Assembly (NCBI GenBank): GCA_019312685.1
Contig: JAFDCR010000341.1
Coordinates: 1-12,628 of the forward strand
Length of the DNA stretch: 12,628 nt
Reading direction: 5' to 3'
DNA from: Deltaproteobacteria bacterium
Lineage (GTDB): Bacteria; Desulfobacterota; Desulfobulbia; Desulfobulbales; BM004
The position numbers and the translations under genes are program-made. Below, piece by piece: positions 1 to 6,773 of the stretch (positions within the stretch are counted from its first letter, which is position 1; the number at the start of each line of letters is the position of its first letter). Below the pieces are notes generated by a model, which did not search any database, had not been told where the DNA came from, and saw nothing but the letters and a program-made list of their open reading frames with translations.

Positions 1-508
1 GGATAAACACCTCAAGCTCAACATCAGAAGTTCCGGCAATGGTTCCGATCTCCTTTATTGTCAGTTCCCTGGCCAGCACCACCCTTTTAAACCCCATGTC
101 GGCAAACTGTCTGACAGCAAGAGAGTTGTGTGCCCCCAGAAGAGTGCTCGCATGAAGCTGCAGGGCCGGAAAGTATTTCCTGCAGAGATGATAGACCCCC
201 AGGTCCTGGATAATAAGGCCGTCAGGCTGCAGAGCTTCCAGACTTGCGAGCATCTCCAGGGACCGGGGGATTTCACTTTCCTTCATTAAGCTGTTTGCCG
301 CCAGGTACAGCTTGACATTGCGCCTGTGGGCAAAATCGATCATGGCGGCTATTTCGGCCAGGGTGAAATCCTTGGATAAAGCGCGGGCATTGAGGGCCGG
401 AGCCCCGATATAAACTGCATCGGCACCGGCACCGATCGCCGTTTCAAAAACACTTACTGAGCCTGCCGGGGCCAGCAGCTCGACTTTGGTTTCTTTCTTG
501 ATGGTCAT
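1..508 (-). CDS. Peptidase U32 family protein, N-terminal part (runs off window)
   Basis: This is the first 169 residues of a U32-family (YegQ/RlhA/UbiU-like) protein; the rest lies beyond base 1. The start ATG is at 508-506, and the product opens MTIKKETKVELLAPAGS, the typical first beta strand of the family. It continues with an AGADAVYIGAPALNARA motif (about residues 28-43), a QLHAS stretch and ARELTIKEI, all characteristic of U32 proteins. Family members are linked to collagenase-like peptidases, tRNA or rRNA hydroxylation and ubiquinone hydroxylation, and use an Fe-S cluster whose cysteines lie further downstream, so the subfamily cannot be decided here. The start codon lies 4 bases after the rhomboid stop codon, with no clear Shine-Dalgarno sequence, which suggests translational coupling in one transcript. 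The family call is firm; the specific role is open. Confidence 0.88.
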   Translation of the reverse strand, partial: MTIKKETKVELLAPAGSVSVFETAIGAGADAVYIGAPALNARALSKDFTLAEIAAMIDFAHRRNVKLYLAANSLMKESEIPRSLEMLASLEALQPDGLIIQDLGVYHLCRKYFPALQLHASTLLGAHNSLAVRQFADMGFKRVVLARELTIKEIGTIAGTSDVELEVFI

Positions 509-512
509 ATTT

Positions 513-1238
513 TTAACGTTTTTGCCAGCGACGGATCCTCCTGGATGGCTCAACCGGCCTCTGCCAGTCCTTGCATCTGAAAACATACAGAAGTAAGACG
601 CCCGCCATGAAACCTCCGACATGGGCCCACCAGGCAACACCACCGCCCACCATTTGTTCTGAATTCAGAGAATACAAAGATCCCTGAATGAACTGGATAA
701 CAAACCAGAAACCCAGAAAAAAGTAGGCCGGCAGTTCAACGACGTAAAATATTATGACAATAGGGACCAGTGTGAGAATCCTGGCATGGGGATAGGTCAG
801 GAAATAAGCGCCGAGAACTCCTGAGATGGCACCGCTTGCCCCGACCATGGGGATAGTCGAATGCGGGTTTGAGACAGCCTGGGCAAACACCGAAGCAACC
901 CCGCACAGGATAAAGAACATGAGATAGCGTCCATGTCCCATGCAATCCTCTACATTATCGCCGAAAATCCACAACATCCACATGTTTGATATCAGGTGCA
1001 CCAGGTTTGCATGGAGGAACATCGAGCTGAATACCGGCAGAAAACCTGTTGGGAACAATACGTTGTCTCCCTGCTGGGCAAGAAAACGAGCCGGAATAAA
1101 TCCGAGTGTAAAAATCACGCGCTCGAACCCGGGCCCGTATGACATCTGATAGATAAAAAAAACCGTGTTGATTACAATAAGACCGATATTCACATAGGGA
1201 AAATTCCTGGCTGGGATATTATCTTTTAGAGGAAGCAT
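513..1238 (-). CDS. Rhomboid family intramembrane serine protease
   Basis: A 241-residue polytopic inner-membrane protein of normal length for a bacterial rhomboid, which cleaves transmembrane segments of substrate proteins inside the bilayer. The catalytic serine is S135 in the GASG motif (133-136). The partner histidine is H206 in the segment WWAHVGGF, followed by the GxxxG-like end of the last helix. The HLISN motif (H81, N85) matches the oxyanion-stabilising His/Asn pair on TM2. Six or so hydrophobic helices can be seen (about 18-33, 66-92, 104-122, 134-148, 155-182, 203-220), ending in a basic cytoplasmic tail rich in Arg. It begins 29 bases after the kinase gene and is followed 4 bases later by the U32 gene, so the three are probably co-transcribed. 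The substrate is unknown. Confidence 0.93.
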   Translation of the reverse strand: MLPLKDNIPARNFPYVNIGLIVINTVFFIYQMSYGPGFERVIFTLGFIPARFLAQQGDNVLFPTGFLPVFSSMFLHANLVHLISNMWMLWIFGDNVEDCMGHGRYLMFFILCGVASVFAQAVSNPHSTIPMVGASGAISGVLGAYFLTYPHARILTLVPIVIIFYVVELPAYFFLGFWFVIQFIQGSLYSLNSEQMVGGGVAWWAHVGGFMAGVLLLYVFRCKDWQRPVEPSRRIRRWQKR

Positions 1239-1267
1239 CTACTCTTGAGAAAAGCGTATATCCGGCT

Positions 1268-2719
1268 TTAAGCATCCTGGCCGGACAAATCGTTATCAGG
1301 CCAGGGCTGTAAAAATTTTACCGAAGGTAGAGGTATGACAAAGTAAAAGTTGTTGCCCTCCCCGGTGGCCTCATAACCGACCTGACCGCCATGCAGTTCG
1401 ATCACATGTTTGATAAAGGAAAGACCATGTCCGGTACCCGGTTTATCCTGGCTGTTCGCCCCGCGGAAGCCCTCCGAAAATACAATTTCAGACTCCTTCT
1501 GGGTCAAATGACTGCCGGTGGTAAAAACATTGAATTTCACTCCCCGCTGGTTCGGGCCGAAATAGTCATTAATTATCTCACGGCCATAGGCAAGGGCTTT
1601 CCGGGTACAGCCCATGTGGTCAAAAATTTCTTCGGTATACTTCACTGCGTTGGAAAAAAGATTGGCATACACCTGGGCCAGTAATCCCTTGTCCACCATA
1701 ATGGGGATCTCTTCTTCGTCCATTCCCGTGGGCCGGTCTATTGTTATCTTATTGGCTTTCAGGCGGCTCTTGTACTGGCCCAACTGGGGCAGGATAATTT
1801 CCTTTTCCACCCGGCACGGCTTTGGCCTTAGCACCAGGTGCCCCCGCTCAAAATGTTCCCTCCTGAACAGGCTTTCAAGAAACAGGCTGACATTGGCATG
1901 GTGCTTCATCATCTCCTGCTGATATCCCATCAGGTCTTCCCGCAGCCCGCCAAGTTTGCCGATTAGTTGATTGCACGTATCATCACCGACATTGAGTTTT
2001 TTTGATATATCGGTCATTTCCAGCTCAAGCTCCCACATTTCGCCGATTTTCCTTCTGAGCTGATTGAACAGATGTCTGAAATACATGTTGGGGATAATAA
2101 CATTATGTTCAATATCCATTACCAGGCTGTTGATGAATTTCAGGTGATGGACATTCTGGTGGGCAAGAAGACGGTTATGCAGCCTGAATCCTATACGGTT
2201 GGCATATTTCCCCAAAAAGAACAAATCCGACTCATTCAATTTCTCAAAGGGAAAGATTTCCAACATCCCCAGTATTCTTACATCCTTTTGCCAAGACTGG
2301 TCATCGGATACCAATAAGTCATCAAACTCTTGGATTTTCTTCGGAGGTTTTTTGTAAATCGGGACAATGTATGAATTATCCGCCTCGTAAGGTTCATCGG
2401 AAAGATATATACCTGTGGGCACGGGACGAGGTTCGCGGATAACGCCTTCCTGGCTGCTGCAAACCATCTTCAGCTGTTTTTCATCTTTGTCCAACAGGTA
2501 TAAGGCGCTTTCCACCTGCATGGATTCAAACAGAACTACAACACATATACGGAAAAAATCATCAAGCCCTTCATATTCCTGAACCAGATCAAAAAAACTC
2601 TTTAACAGGTTATTCTGCTGAGGAGTGAAATCATACCGCACATGATCCTTGATCTTATCCCGGACTCTTTTCTGGATTTGCACCAGGTCCAGTCTGTCTA
2701 TGGAAAAATCTGAAGCCAT
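1268..2719 (-). CDS. Soluble GAF-like sensor histidine kinase with degenerate G1 box
   Basis: A 483-residue cytoplasmic protein without membrane helices. The N-terminal ~45-185 looks like a GAF-type sensor domain (weak call). A HisKA-like helix carries H205 in the context IEHNVIIP, matching the EH...P spacing of a phospho-acceptor H-box, but followed by a long non-canonical helical region (212-290). The ATPase domain has a good N-box (NLFSNAVKYT, 353-362) and G2 box (GTGHGL, 428-433), then ELHGGQVGYE and a VIPLP end. The G1 box is altered: where DxGxG is expected the protein reads FTTGSHL, so the adenine-contacting Asp is missing. The start ATG at 2719 has CAGGG about 8 bases upstream. No response regulator is adjacent, so its partner is unknown. 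It may be a low-activity or atypical kinase. Confidence 0.85.
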   Translation of the reverse strand: MASDFSIDRLDLVQIQKRVRDKIKDHVRYDFTPQQNNLLKSFFDLVQEYEGLDDFFRICVVVLFESMQVESALYLLDKDEKQLKMVCSSQEGVIREPRPVPTGIYLSDEPYEADNSYIVPIYKKPPKKIQEFDDLLVSDDQSWQKDVRILGMLEIFPFEKLNESDLFFLGKYANRIGFRLHNRLLAHQNVHHLKFINSLVMDIEHNVIIPNMYFRHLFNQLRRKIGEMWELELEMTDISKKLNVGDDTCNQLIGKLGGLREDLMGYQQEMMKHHANVSLFLESLFRREHFERGHLVLRPKPCRVEKEIILPQLGQYKSRLKANKITIDRPTGMDEEEIPIMVDKGLLAQVYANLFSNAVKYTEEIFDHMGCTRKALAYGREIINDYFGPNQRGVKFNVFTTGSHLTQKESEIVFSEGFRGANSQDKPGTGHGLSFIKHVIELHGGQVGYEATGEGNNFYFVIPLPSVKFLQPWPDNDLSGQDA

Positions 2720-2743
2720 ATAGTAAACCCTGTCAGAAATTGC

Positions 2744-2752
2744 ATTATAACA
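2744..2752 (-). promoter_or_regulatory. Extended -10 promoter for the kinase gene
   Basis: On the minus strand the bases read TGTTATAAT, a perfect extended -10 box (TGnTATAAT). Transcription would start near 2737, about 18 bases before the kinase ATG. No good -35 box is seen, which an extended -10 element can tolerate. It suggests that the kinase/rhomboid/U32 genes have their own promoter within the intergenic gap after pyrR. Predicted from sequence only. Confidence 0.5.
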
Positions 2753-2797
2753 TATTATTATTACTGACTTTTAAGATACAACTCCCTTGACAATAAA

Positions 2798-3340
2798 TCA
2801 ACCCGCCTGCTCCAGTACGACTTTGTCAATATCGTTATTCTCCTGTAATAGCACATGGATATGCTCATCGGACTCCACCTGTATCTCCAGACCGGTGTAA
2901 TCCGGTTGGATCGGGAGTTCGCGCCCTCCTCTGTCAACCAGTACTGCCAGCTGAATACTGCCGGGACGGCCAAAATCCATTATTGCATCCAGTGCAGCAC
3001 GGATAGTCCTGCCCGTGTAGACGACATCATCAACCAGGACTAACGTTTTTCCTTCAACCTCAAAGGGAATATCTGTTTTCTTAACGATCGGATTCTGGGA
3101 GACTCTGCTCCAATCATCCCGGTACAAAGTTATATCAAGACTTCCGAACGGCAGGCTGATCTTCTCCCTTTTTTCTATGATCTTCTGAATTCTCTCTGCA
3201 AGAAAAACCCCGCCGGTATGTATACCTACAATAACTATTTCTCCGGCCCGAGTGTTTCTTTCAAGAATCTGCAGTGCGACCCTGTCAAGTGCCCGCTCAA
3301 TATCCTGATCTGTCATTATTGATTTTGTCTTAGGTGACAT
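2798..3340 (-). CDS. pyrR: PyrR-type phosphoribosyltransferase (uracil PRTase / pyr regulator family)
   Basis: A 180-residue PRTase of the PyrR family, counted from the ATG at 3340. That start is chosen because GGAGG lies 10 bases upstream; a further upstream ATG at 3382 would extend the overlap with purN. Family signatures: LYRDD (72-76), the PRPP-binding loop VLVDDVVYTGRT (101-112), and VDRGGRELPIQPDY (135-148), the last being typical of PyrR rather than of Upp or Hpt. PyrR enzymes convert uracil and PRPP to UMP; in Gram-positive bacteria they also bind pyr mRNA to cause attenuation. The start overlaps the end of purN by 11 bases, so it is the third gene of the purH-purN-pyrR operon. No anti-terminator-like leader is visible in the window, so the enzymatic role is the safer inference; RNA regulation is not shown. 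Confidence 0.88.
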   Translation of the reverse strand: MSPKTKSIMTDQDIERALDRVALQILERNTRAGEIVIVGIHTGGVFLAERIQKIIEKREKISLPFGSLDITLYRDDWSRVSQNPIVKKTDIPFEVEGKTLVLVDDVVYTGRTIRAALDAIMDFGRPGSIQLAVLVDRGGRELPIQPDYTGLEIQVESDEHIHVLLQENNDIDKVVLEQAG

Positions 3341-3917
3341 TTTCAACGCGCCTCCAGAAAAAATCGATCCCCTTTTCATCAACGAGATTTATCGCTTCGG
3401 GAAATGCCATGCACTCTTTCTCAAAAACCTTCCGGGCAATGTCCTCAGGTGAATCATCATATTCCAGAGGCACACATTTCTGCACAACGATAGGACCTTC
3501 ATCATAAACATTACTGGCAAAATGGACCGTGCAGCCACTGACCATCGCCCCTTTTGCCCTGACTGCACGATGAACCCGCATTCCGTAAAATCCGTCACCA
3601 CTAAAGGCGGGAATCAGTGCAGGGTGTATATTGAGCACCGAGCGGGCGAGCGCAGGCGGCGGTTCATAAAGTTTCAAGTACCCGGCCAGACAGATGAGAT
3701 TAATATTATAATCCTTTAATATCGCATTTATCGCCTCATTGCCCTTCGCATGAAAATTCGGATAACCGTACCTTTCCGCCTTCTGCAACCCCAGAACATC
3801 CTTGACATTGGAGATCACAACCTTGATCTCGGCATTCAATGTTCCAACCTGAATGCACTCGTGAAAATTGTCCAGGGTTCTACCGCTGCCTGAAAGCAGC
3901 ACCGCCATTTTCTGCAT
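3330..3917 (-). CDS. purN: Phosphoribosylglycinamide formyltransferase (GART)
   Basis: A 195-residue 10-formyl-THF-dependent GAR transformylase, the third step of de novo purine synthesis. The N-terminal loop LSGSGRTLDNF (8-18) binds the substrate phosphate. NIHPALIPAF (96-105) contains the catalytic Asn96 and His98, and D139 in YDEGP matches the catalytic Asp of E. coli PurN (D144). Length is normal (E. coli 212). The middle reads SGDGFYGMRVHRA in place of the more common PGLHG...HRQA version, a variant of the folate-site loop. It begins with TAATG: the purH stop codon and the purN ATG share one base, and GGGAGAA precedes it, so translation is probably coupled to purH. Its 3' end overlaps pyrR. 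Confidence 0.92.
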   Translation of the reverse strand: MQKMAVLLSGSGRTLDNFHECIQVGTLNAEIKVVISNVKDVLGLQKAERYGYPNFHAKGNEAINAILKDYNINLICLAGYLKLYEPPPALARSVLNIHPALIPAFSGDGFYGMRVHRAVRAKGAMVSGCTVHFASNVYDEGPIVVQKCVPLEYDDSPEDIARKVFEKECMAFPEAINLVDEKGIDFFWRRVENVT

Positions 3918-4540
3918 TATTCTTCTCCCTTGAAATGTGCATTGGTTTCAGTATCAACCTTGGAAAGCCACGCGGCAATAGCTGTATCATAGGTACTGGT
4001 TAGCTGAAAAACCTTAACCGCCAGACGGAAGCGGGTCTTAAGGGTTGTGTTGCCATGTTCCTTTATTTCAGCGATTACCTGGGGATAATCACCGGGGTCA
4101 ACGATGACGGTAACAAACTGGAAGTTCTTTGCCGCTGCCCGCAGCATTGTCGGGCCGCCTATATCGATGTTTTCAATGGCATTGGCTACTGTGCAGTCTG
4201 GATCCTGGGTGGCTTTATCAAAGGCATAAAGATTAACGGCAATCAGATCTATCTGCTGCAGTCCGTGGGCAGCAATCTGTGCCTCATGTGAATCATTACC
4301 TCTGAGAAAGAGAATACCGCCATGAACCTTGGGATGCAGTGTCTTGACGCGTCCATCAAGCATCTCCGGGAAACCGGTGAATTCAGACACATCCTTTACA
4401 GCAATACCGTTTTCCCTCATTTTCTTTGCGGTTCCGCCTGTTGACAGGATCTCAACATCAAGATCCTCCAGCTGCCTGGCAAAATCCTCAATTCCTGATT
4501 TATCGGTCAGACTGATCAAAGCTCTCTGCATTTTACTCAT
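3917..4540 (-). CDS. purH: Stand-alone IMP cyclohydrolase (PurH N-terminal domain only)
   Basis: A 207-residue protein equivalent to only the N-terminal, MGS-like IMP-cyclohydrolase domain of bifunctional PurH/ATIC (usually over 500 residues). It closes the ring of FAICAR to give IMP, the last step of de novo purine synthesis. Signatures: ISLTDKSG (9-16), STGGTAK (33-39), GRVKTLHPKVHGG (63-75) and ENIDIGGPTMLRAAAKN (123-139). K66, Y105, D126 and K138 sit where the active-site residues of human ATIC lie. The AICAR transformylase domain is absent: the reading frame stops cleanly and purN follows at once, with no remnant in any frame. ATG 4540 was chosen because AGGAGA lies just upstream and falls inside the alternative longer reading from 4555. 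The transformylase must be encoded elsewhere. Confidence 0.92.
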   Translation of the reverse strand: MSKMQRALISLTDKSGIEDFARQLEDLDVEILSTGGTAKKMRENGIAVKDVSEFTGFPEMLDGRVKTLHPKVHGGILFLRGNDSHEAQIAAHGLQQIDLIAVNLYAFDKATQDPDCTVANAIENIDIGGPTMLRAAAKNFQFVTVIVDPGDYPQVIAEIKEHGNTTLKTRFRLAVKVFQLTSTYDTAIAAWLSKVDTETNAHFKGEE

Positions 4541-4574
4541 AGTTTCTCCTCTCATTGGTTATCACTAAAATTTA

Positions 4575-4605
4575 ATTATAAAAAAACTTATCACACAAAC
4601 TGCAA
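4575..4605 (-). promoter_or_regulatory. Promoter of the purH-purN-pyrR operon
   Basis: On the minus strand there is a perfect -10 hexamer TATAAT at 4580-4575 and a possible -35 TTGCAG at 4605-4600, separated by 19 bases (longer than the ideal 17). Transcription would start near 4568, about 28 bases before the purH ATG. The -35 lies immediately after the hslR stop codon. No PurR-like operator was recognised. Only the -10 is a strong match. Confidence 0.45.
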
Positions 4606-4608
4606 CTA

Positions 4609-4998
4609 TTAATCCTTGCGTGTAAAACTCCTTATTTGCCGGCGCGCCCTTTTGTCTGGCCGTTTCACGGGGCCATACATTCTGCCGGCCGCCTCCAGCC
4701 GTTTCTGTTCCCTGGTCTCCTCTCGGATCTTGATACTGGCTTCCGTTTCCTCGTATAGAAGCTGTGCCTCCCTGGCCGGTCTTCTTTTATCCGAAACTCC
4801 CTGAACGATAACCACAAACTCAACTTCCCCCCTCCGGATCCGCAATTCATCGCCGGCCTGAACTATCCTGGCAGGTTTTATCCTGGCGCCGTTGAGATGC
4901 ACCTTGCCGCCTGAAACCGCCTGTGCCGCTATGGACCGGGTTTTAAAAAATCTTGCCGCCCAGAGCCATTTATCGATCCGTACCTTCACTTCTGTCAT
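4609..4998 (-). CDS. hslR: S4-domain RNA-binding heat-shock protein Hsp15
   Basis: A 129-residue basic protein with an S4 RNA-binding domain at about residues 7-57 (RIDKWLWAARFFKTRS, then GGKVHLNG and GDELRIRRG), and a long, highly charged C-terminal helix rich in Arg, Lys and Glu. Length and layout match E. coli HslR/Hsp15 (133 residues), which binds free 50S subunits carrying a nascent chain and helps recycle stalled ribosomes. The ATG at 4998 has only a weak ribosome-binding site (AAGATGGT). It lies upstream of the purine operon, separated by 68 bases containing a separate promoter, so it is probably an independent unit. Another short S4 protein of the RqcH-partner (RqcP) type is the main alternative, but the basic C-terminal extension favours Hsp15. 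Confidence 0.88.
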   Translation of the reverse strand: MTEVKVRIDKWLWAARFFKTRSIAAQAVSGGKVHLNGARIKPARIVQAGDELRIRRGEVEFVVIVQGVSDKRRPAREAQLLYEETEASIKIREETREQKRLEAAGRMYGPVKRPDKRARRQIRSFTRKD

Positions 4999-5024
4999 AC
5001 CATCTTATCAACGCTTGTTCCTTA

Positions 5025-5052
5025 ATTATGAAAAATTATGAATCTACTCCAA
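5025..5052 (-). promoter_or_regulatory. Possible hslR promoter
   Basis: On the minus strand, TTGGAG (5052-5047) is followed after 16 bases by CATAAT (5030-5025), a near-consensus -10. Another CATAAT lies 10 bases upstream at 5040-5035. Transcription would begin near 5018, 20 bases before the hslR start. The -35 match is modest, so this is a weak prediction. Confidence 0.3.
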
Positions 5053-5064
5053 AAACTTCGGCCC

Positions 5065-5120
5065 TTGCCACATAAAAATTAAAAACCTAGACTCATTCCT
5101 GAAAAAATTGAATGTGGCAA
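5065..5120. repeat. 9-bp perfect inverted repeat upstream of hslR
   Basis: TTGCCACAT at 5065-5073 is the exact reverse complement of ATGTGGCAA at 5112-5120, with 38 AT-rich bases between. It could be a protein-binding site or the ends of a small decayed repeat. The intergenic stretch 4999-5177 otherwise shows only AT-rich sequence and the hslR promoter candidate. Confidence 0.35.
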
Positions 5121-5177
5121 TTAGAGAAGAAAACTCAGTACATAGTCGAGTCATATTTACACAGGAGTTTTTTTTTA

Positions 5178-5354
5178 TTAACCACAGACAGACACAGACA
5201 AATTCAGACACAAATAAAGCCGACCTGGCTTTATTTATAGTGCCATCGCTGCGCGATAATTAAAAATAGCCGCGCAGGGTGATAACTTACTAGTTGTGCA
5301 GGTCGCACAACTAGTAGTTTTTATCTGTATCAGTCCGTATGCGTCTGTGGTTAA
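5178..5354. repeat. 177-bp MITE-like element with TTAACCACAGAC ends and three hairpins
   Basis: The element begins TTAACCACAGAC (5178-5189) and ends with its exact reverse complement GTCTGTGGTTAA (5343-5354); the following ~20 bases on each side also pair, imperfectly. Inside are hairpin 1 (10-bp perfect stem 5212-5221/5227-5236, loop GACCT), hairpin 2 (7-bp stem CTGCGCG 5249-5255/5271-5277, competing with a small ATCGC/GCGAT hairpin at 5245-5257) and hairpin 3 (12-bp perfect stem 5288-5299/5305-5316, loop AGGTC). The loops of hairpins 1 and 3 are mutually complementary. No ORF of note is inside. The ends look like dispersed CCACAGA-type intergenic repeats seen in many environmental genomes, but copy number cannot be tested here. 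The stretch 5355-5451 holds only a short TCAAAC/GTTTGA palindrome. Confidence 0.7.
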
Positions 5355-5451
5355 GTCAAACAGTTTGATCTTTCTGAAATTATTCAGCAGGAAAGACTTA
5401 TTGAGGATTGCTCAAATATCCGGCATTCGGCATTTTTTACCGACATCAACT

Positions 5452-6510
5452 TCAACCGTCTCTTTTTTCGATCAATTCACTAAGAGCCTGGGAAAGCTTG
5501 GCAGGATTGGTATCCATCTTGGCCATATATCTATCTGCCCCGGCGTCCAGGATCTCTCTTTCCGCATACGCATCTGTCAGGGTTGCCAGGACAATTATAA
5601 TGACATTATCGTATTGCGGTGTCTTTCTGATCTGATTCAACAGTCCTTTGCTGTAAAAGGATGTCTCCTGCCAATCGAGAACCATGGCATCCGGAGTTTC
5701 ATTCTTCAAAATATCAAAGACTTCATCTGCGTTTGTCGCCTGCAGGACATAAAAACCATCCAGGACCAGCTTGCTCTTGTTGATATTCCGGGCCTGGTCA
5801 GAACCTCCGGCCAGAAGAATGACCTTCCTGCCCTCAAGTTCCTTTCTGGCTTCCTCGTCAAGAGAATTAATCAGAGCCAGCAATTTGTTTCGCGTGGCTT
5901 CGTTCACCTCAACAAACTGCAGCCCCATACCTATTCCTTTGTGATTATGCTGTACAGTGGCGTTTACCACCAGATCAAATTTACCCGTCATACTGGGAAT
6001 ACCCAATTGAACGGTTGAACCGTCTTCAAAGGAACGTCCGGTATGTAAAAAAAGACCGCTTTCACTAATATCAAGTGCCTCAACCATAATCTGGTTGTCG
6101 ACCAGCACTTTTTTCTTGAACTTTACCCTTTTATGTCGCCGCATATTATCAGGACTTACATGTTCCGTCCGGGGAATATGCCGCATAGTATCTTTTCCCT
6201 GTCTGAGAATATCCTCAATGCTTTCATTATCTGCAGAATTTGGTATCAGCTCCTCATCGCCAAAATCTTCCTGTTGCCCGATTGCAGGCTCTATATCCCT
6301 GTCAAATGCTCCTGCCCGTTTCTGCATGTCCTCCTTGAAACCGCTTGTATTTCTATGTTCTTCAGGAGTTTGCCGGGAAGGTTTTTTTACTTTGAGTACT
6401 GTCGAACATCCGGGACATCTGAATTTTACGACTTCAGACTTCATCTTTTCTACAGCAAGATTTAATTTTGCCTGGCATTTAGGACAAACAACCTTTATTT
6501 TATTTTCCAT
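5452..6510 (-). CDS. Zinc-ribbon / PilZ / receiver-like regulatory protein
   Basis: A 352-residue cytoplasmic protein, read from the ATG at 6510 (AGGA lies about 7 bases upstream; a longer reading would need a TTG at 6537). Domains in order: an MJ0042-type zinc ribbon with C9-x2-C12 and C32-x2-C35; an acidic, probably disordered linker (45-120); a PilZ domain (about 124-215) with the c-di-GMP motifs RxxxR (R124-R128) and DxSxxG (D147-G152); and a receiver-like domain (228-350) with D279 in MVLDW as putative phospho-acceptor and K331. The receiver's usual acidic pair at the first strand is replaced by A234-G235, so Mg binding and phosphorylation are doubtful. PilZ-REC proteins of this type occur in Desulfobacterota and Myxococcota and may act in motility or surface signalling. 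The output partner is unknown. Confidence 0.85.
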   Translation of the reverse strand: MENKIKVVCPKCQAKLNLAVEKMKSEVVKFRCPGCSTVLKVKKPSRQTPEEHRNTSGFKEDMQKRAGAFDRDIEPAIGQQEDFGDEELIPNSADNESIEDILRQGKDTMRHIPRTEHVSPDNMRRHKRVKFKKKVLVDNQIMVEALDISESGLFLHTGRSFEDGSTVQLGIPSMTGKFDLVVNATVQHNHKGIGMGLQFVEVNEATRNKLLALINSLDEEARKELEGRKVILLAGGSDQARNINKSKLVLDGFYVLQATNADEVFDILKNETPDAMVLDWQETSFYSKGLLNQIRKTPQYDNVIIIVLATLTDAYAEREILDAGADRYMAKMDTNPAKLSQALSELIEKRDG

Positions 6511-6598
6511 GCCTCGTCCTGTTAGAGAAGAATTCAATTATTGTCGCAATAACAAGCAATTTGCACCCTAAAAAATATTTTACCATATAAAACTGCCA

Positions 6599-6712
6599 AT
6601 GTATATCACCAAACTGGATCATCTTGTTCTTACTGTAAGAAATGTTCCTGCCGCAATATTTTTTTATCCGTCGGTTCTAGGGCTGGAGCATATTGGTTTC
6701 GCCGGAAAATAG
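6599..6712 (+). pseudogene. Truncated glyoxalase/VOC-family remnant
   Basis: A 37-codon frame starting ATG at 6599 and stopping TAG at 6710. The product starts MYITKLDHLVLTVRNVPAA and continues FFYPSVLGLEHIGF, the first beta-alpha-beta unit of a vicinal-oxygen-chelate protein, including the His of the LDHLVLTV strand that is normally a metal ligand. A full VOC protein needs about 120-140 residues; the expected GRKALxFGxQKxNLH segment is not recognisable in any frame after the stop. It is therefore a gene remnant, truncated by a stop and later loss, possibly by insertion of the promoter region of the next gene. A functional micro-protein is unlikely. Confidence 0.65.
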
Positions 6713-6738
6713 AAAATGCCAACCATGTCGGCGAGTAA

Positions 6739-6753
6739 GGATTACGATAATCC
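6739..6753. repeat. Small palindrome upstream of the YchF-like gene promoter
   Basis: GGATTA and TAATCC are perfect inverted 6-mers around a CGA centre. It lies 21 bases upstream of the -35 box, so it could be an operator or activator site, or chance. No matching regulator was identified. Confidence 0.3.
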
Positions 6754-6773
6754 ATAAAAACCGTCGTCCTCTG

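Noticed and set aside
3341..3382. Longer start for pyrR at 3382
   Set aside because: It would deepen the overlap with purN and adds residues not seen in PyrR; the ATG at 3340 has GGAGG at suitable spacing.
5178..5354. CRISPR array or integron attC site
   Set aside because: There are no regularly spaced direct repeats; the symmetry is terminal inverted plus internal hairpins, and no integrase or Cas gene is near. The attC consensus ends are absent.
5296..6018. A 240-codon open frame on the plus strand
   Set aside because: It lies antisense to the well-supported PilZ-receiver gene and starts inside the repeat element; it shows no domain and reflects the codon use of the opposite strand.
6095..6571. 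Hydrophobic 158-codon plus-strand frame
   Set aside because: Antisense to the start of the zinc-ribbon/PilZ gene, whose Cys motifs and ribosome site show the true frame.
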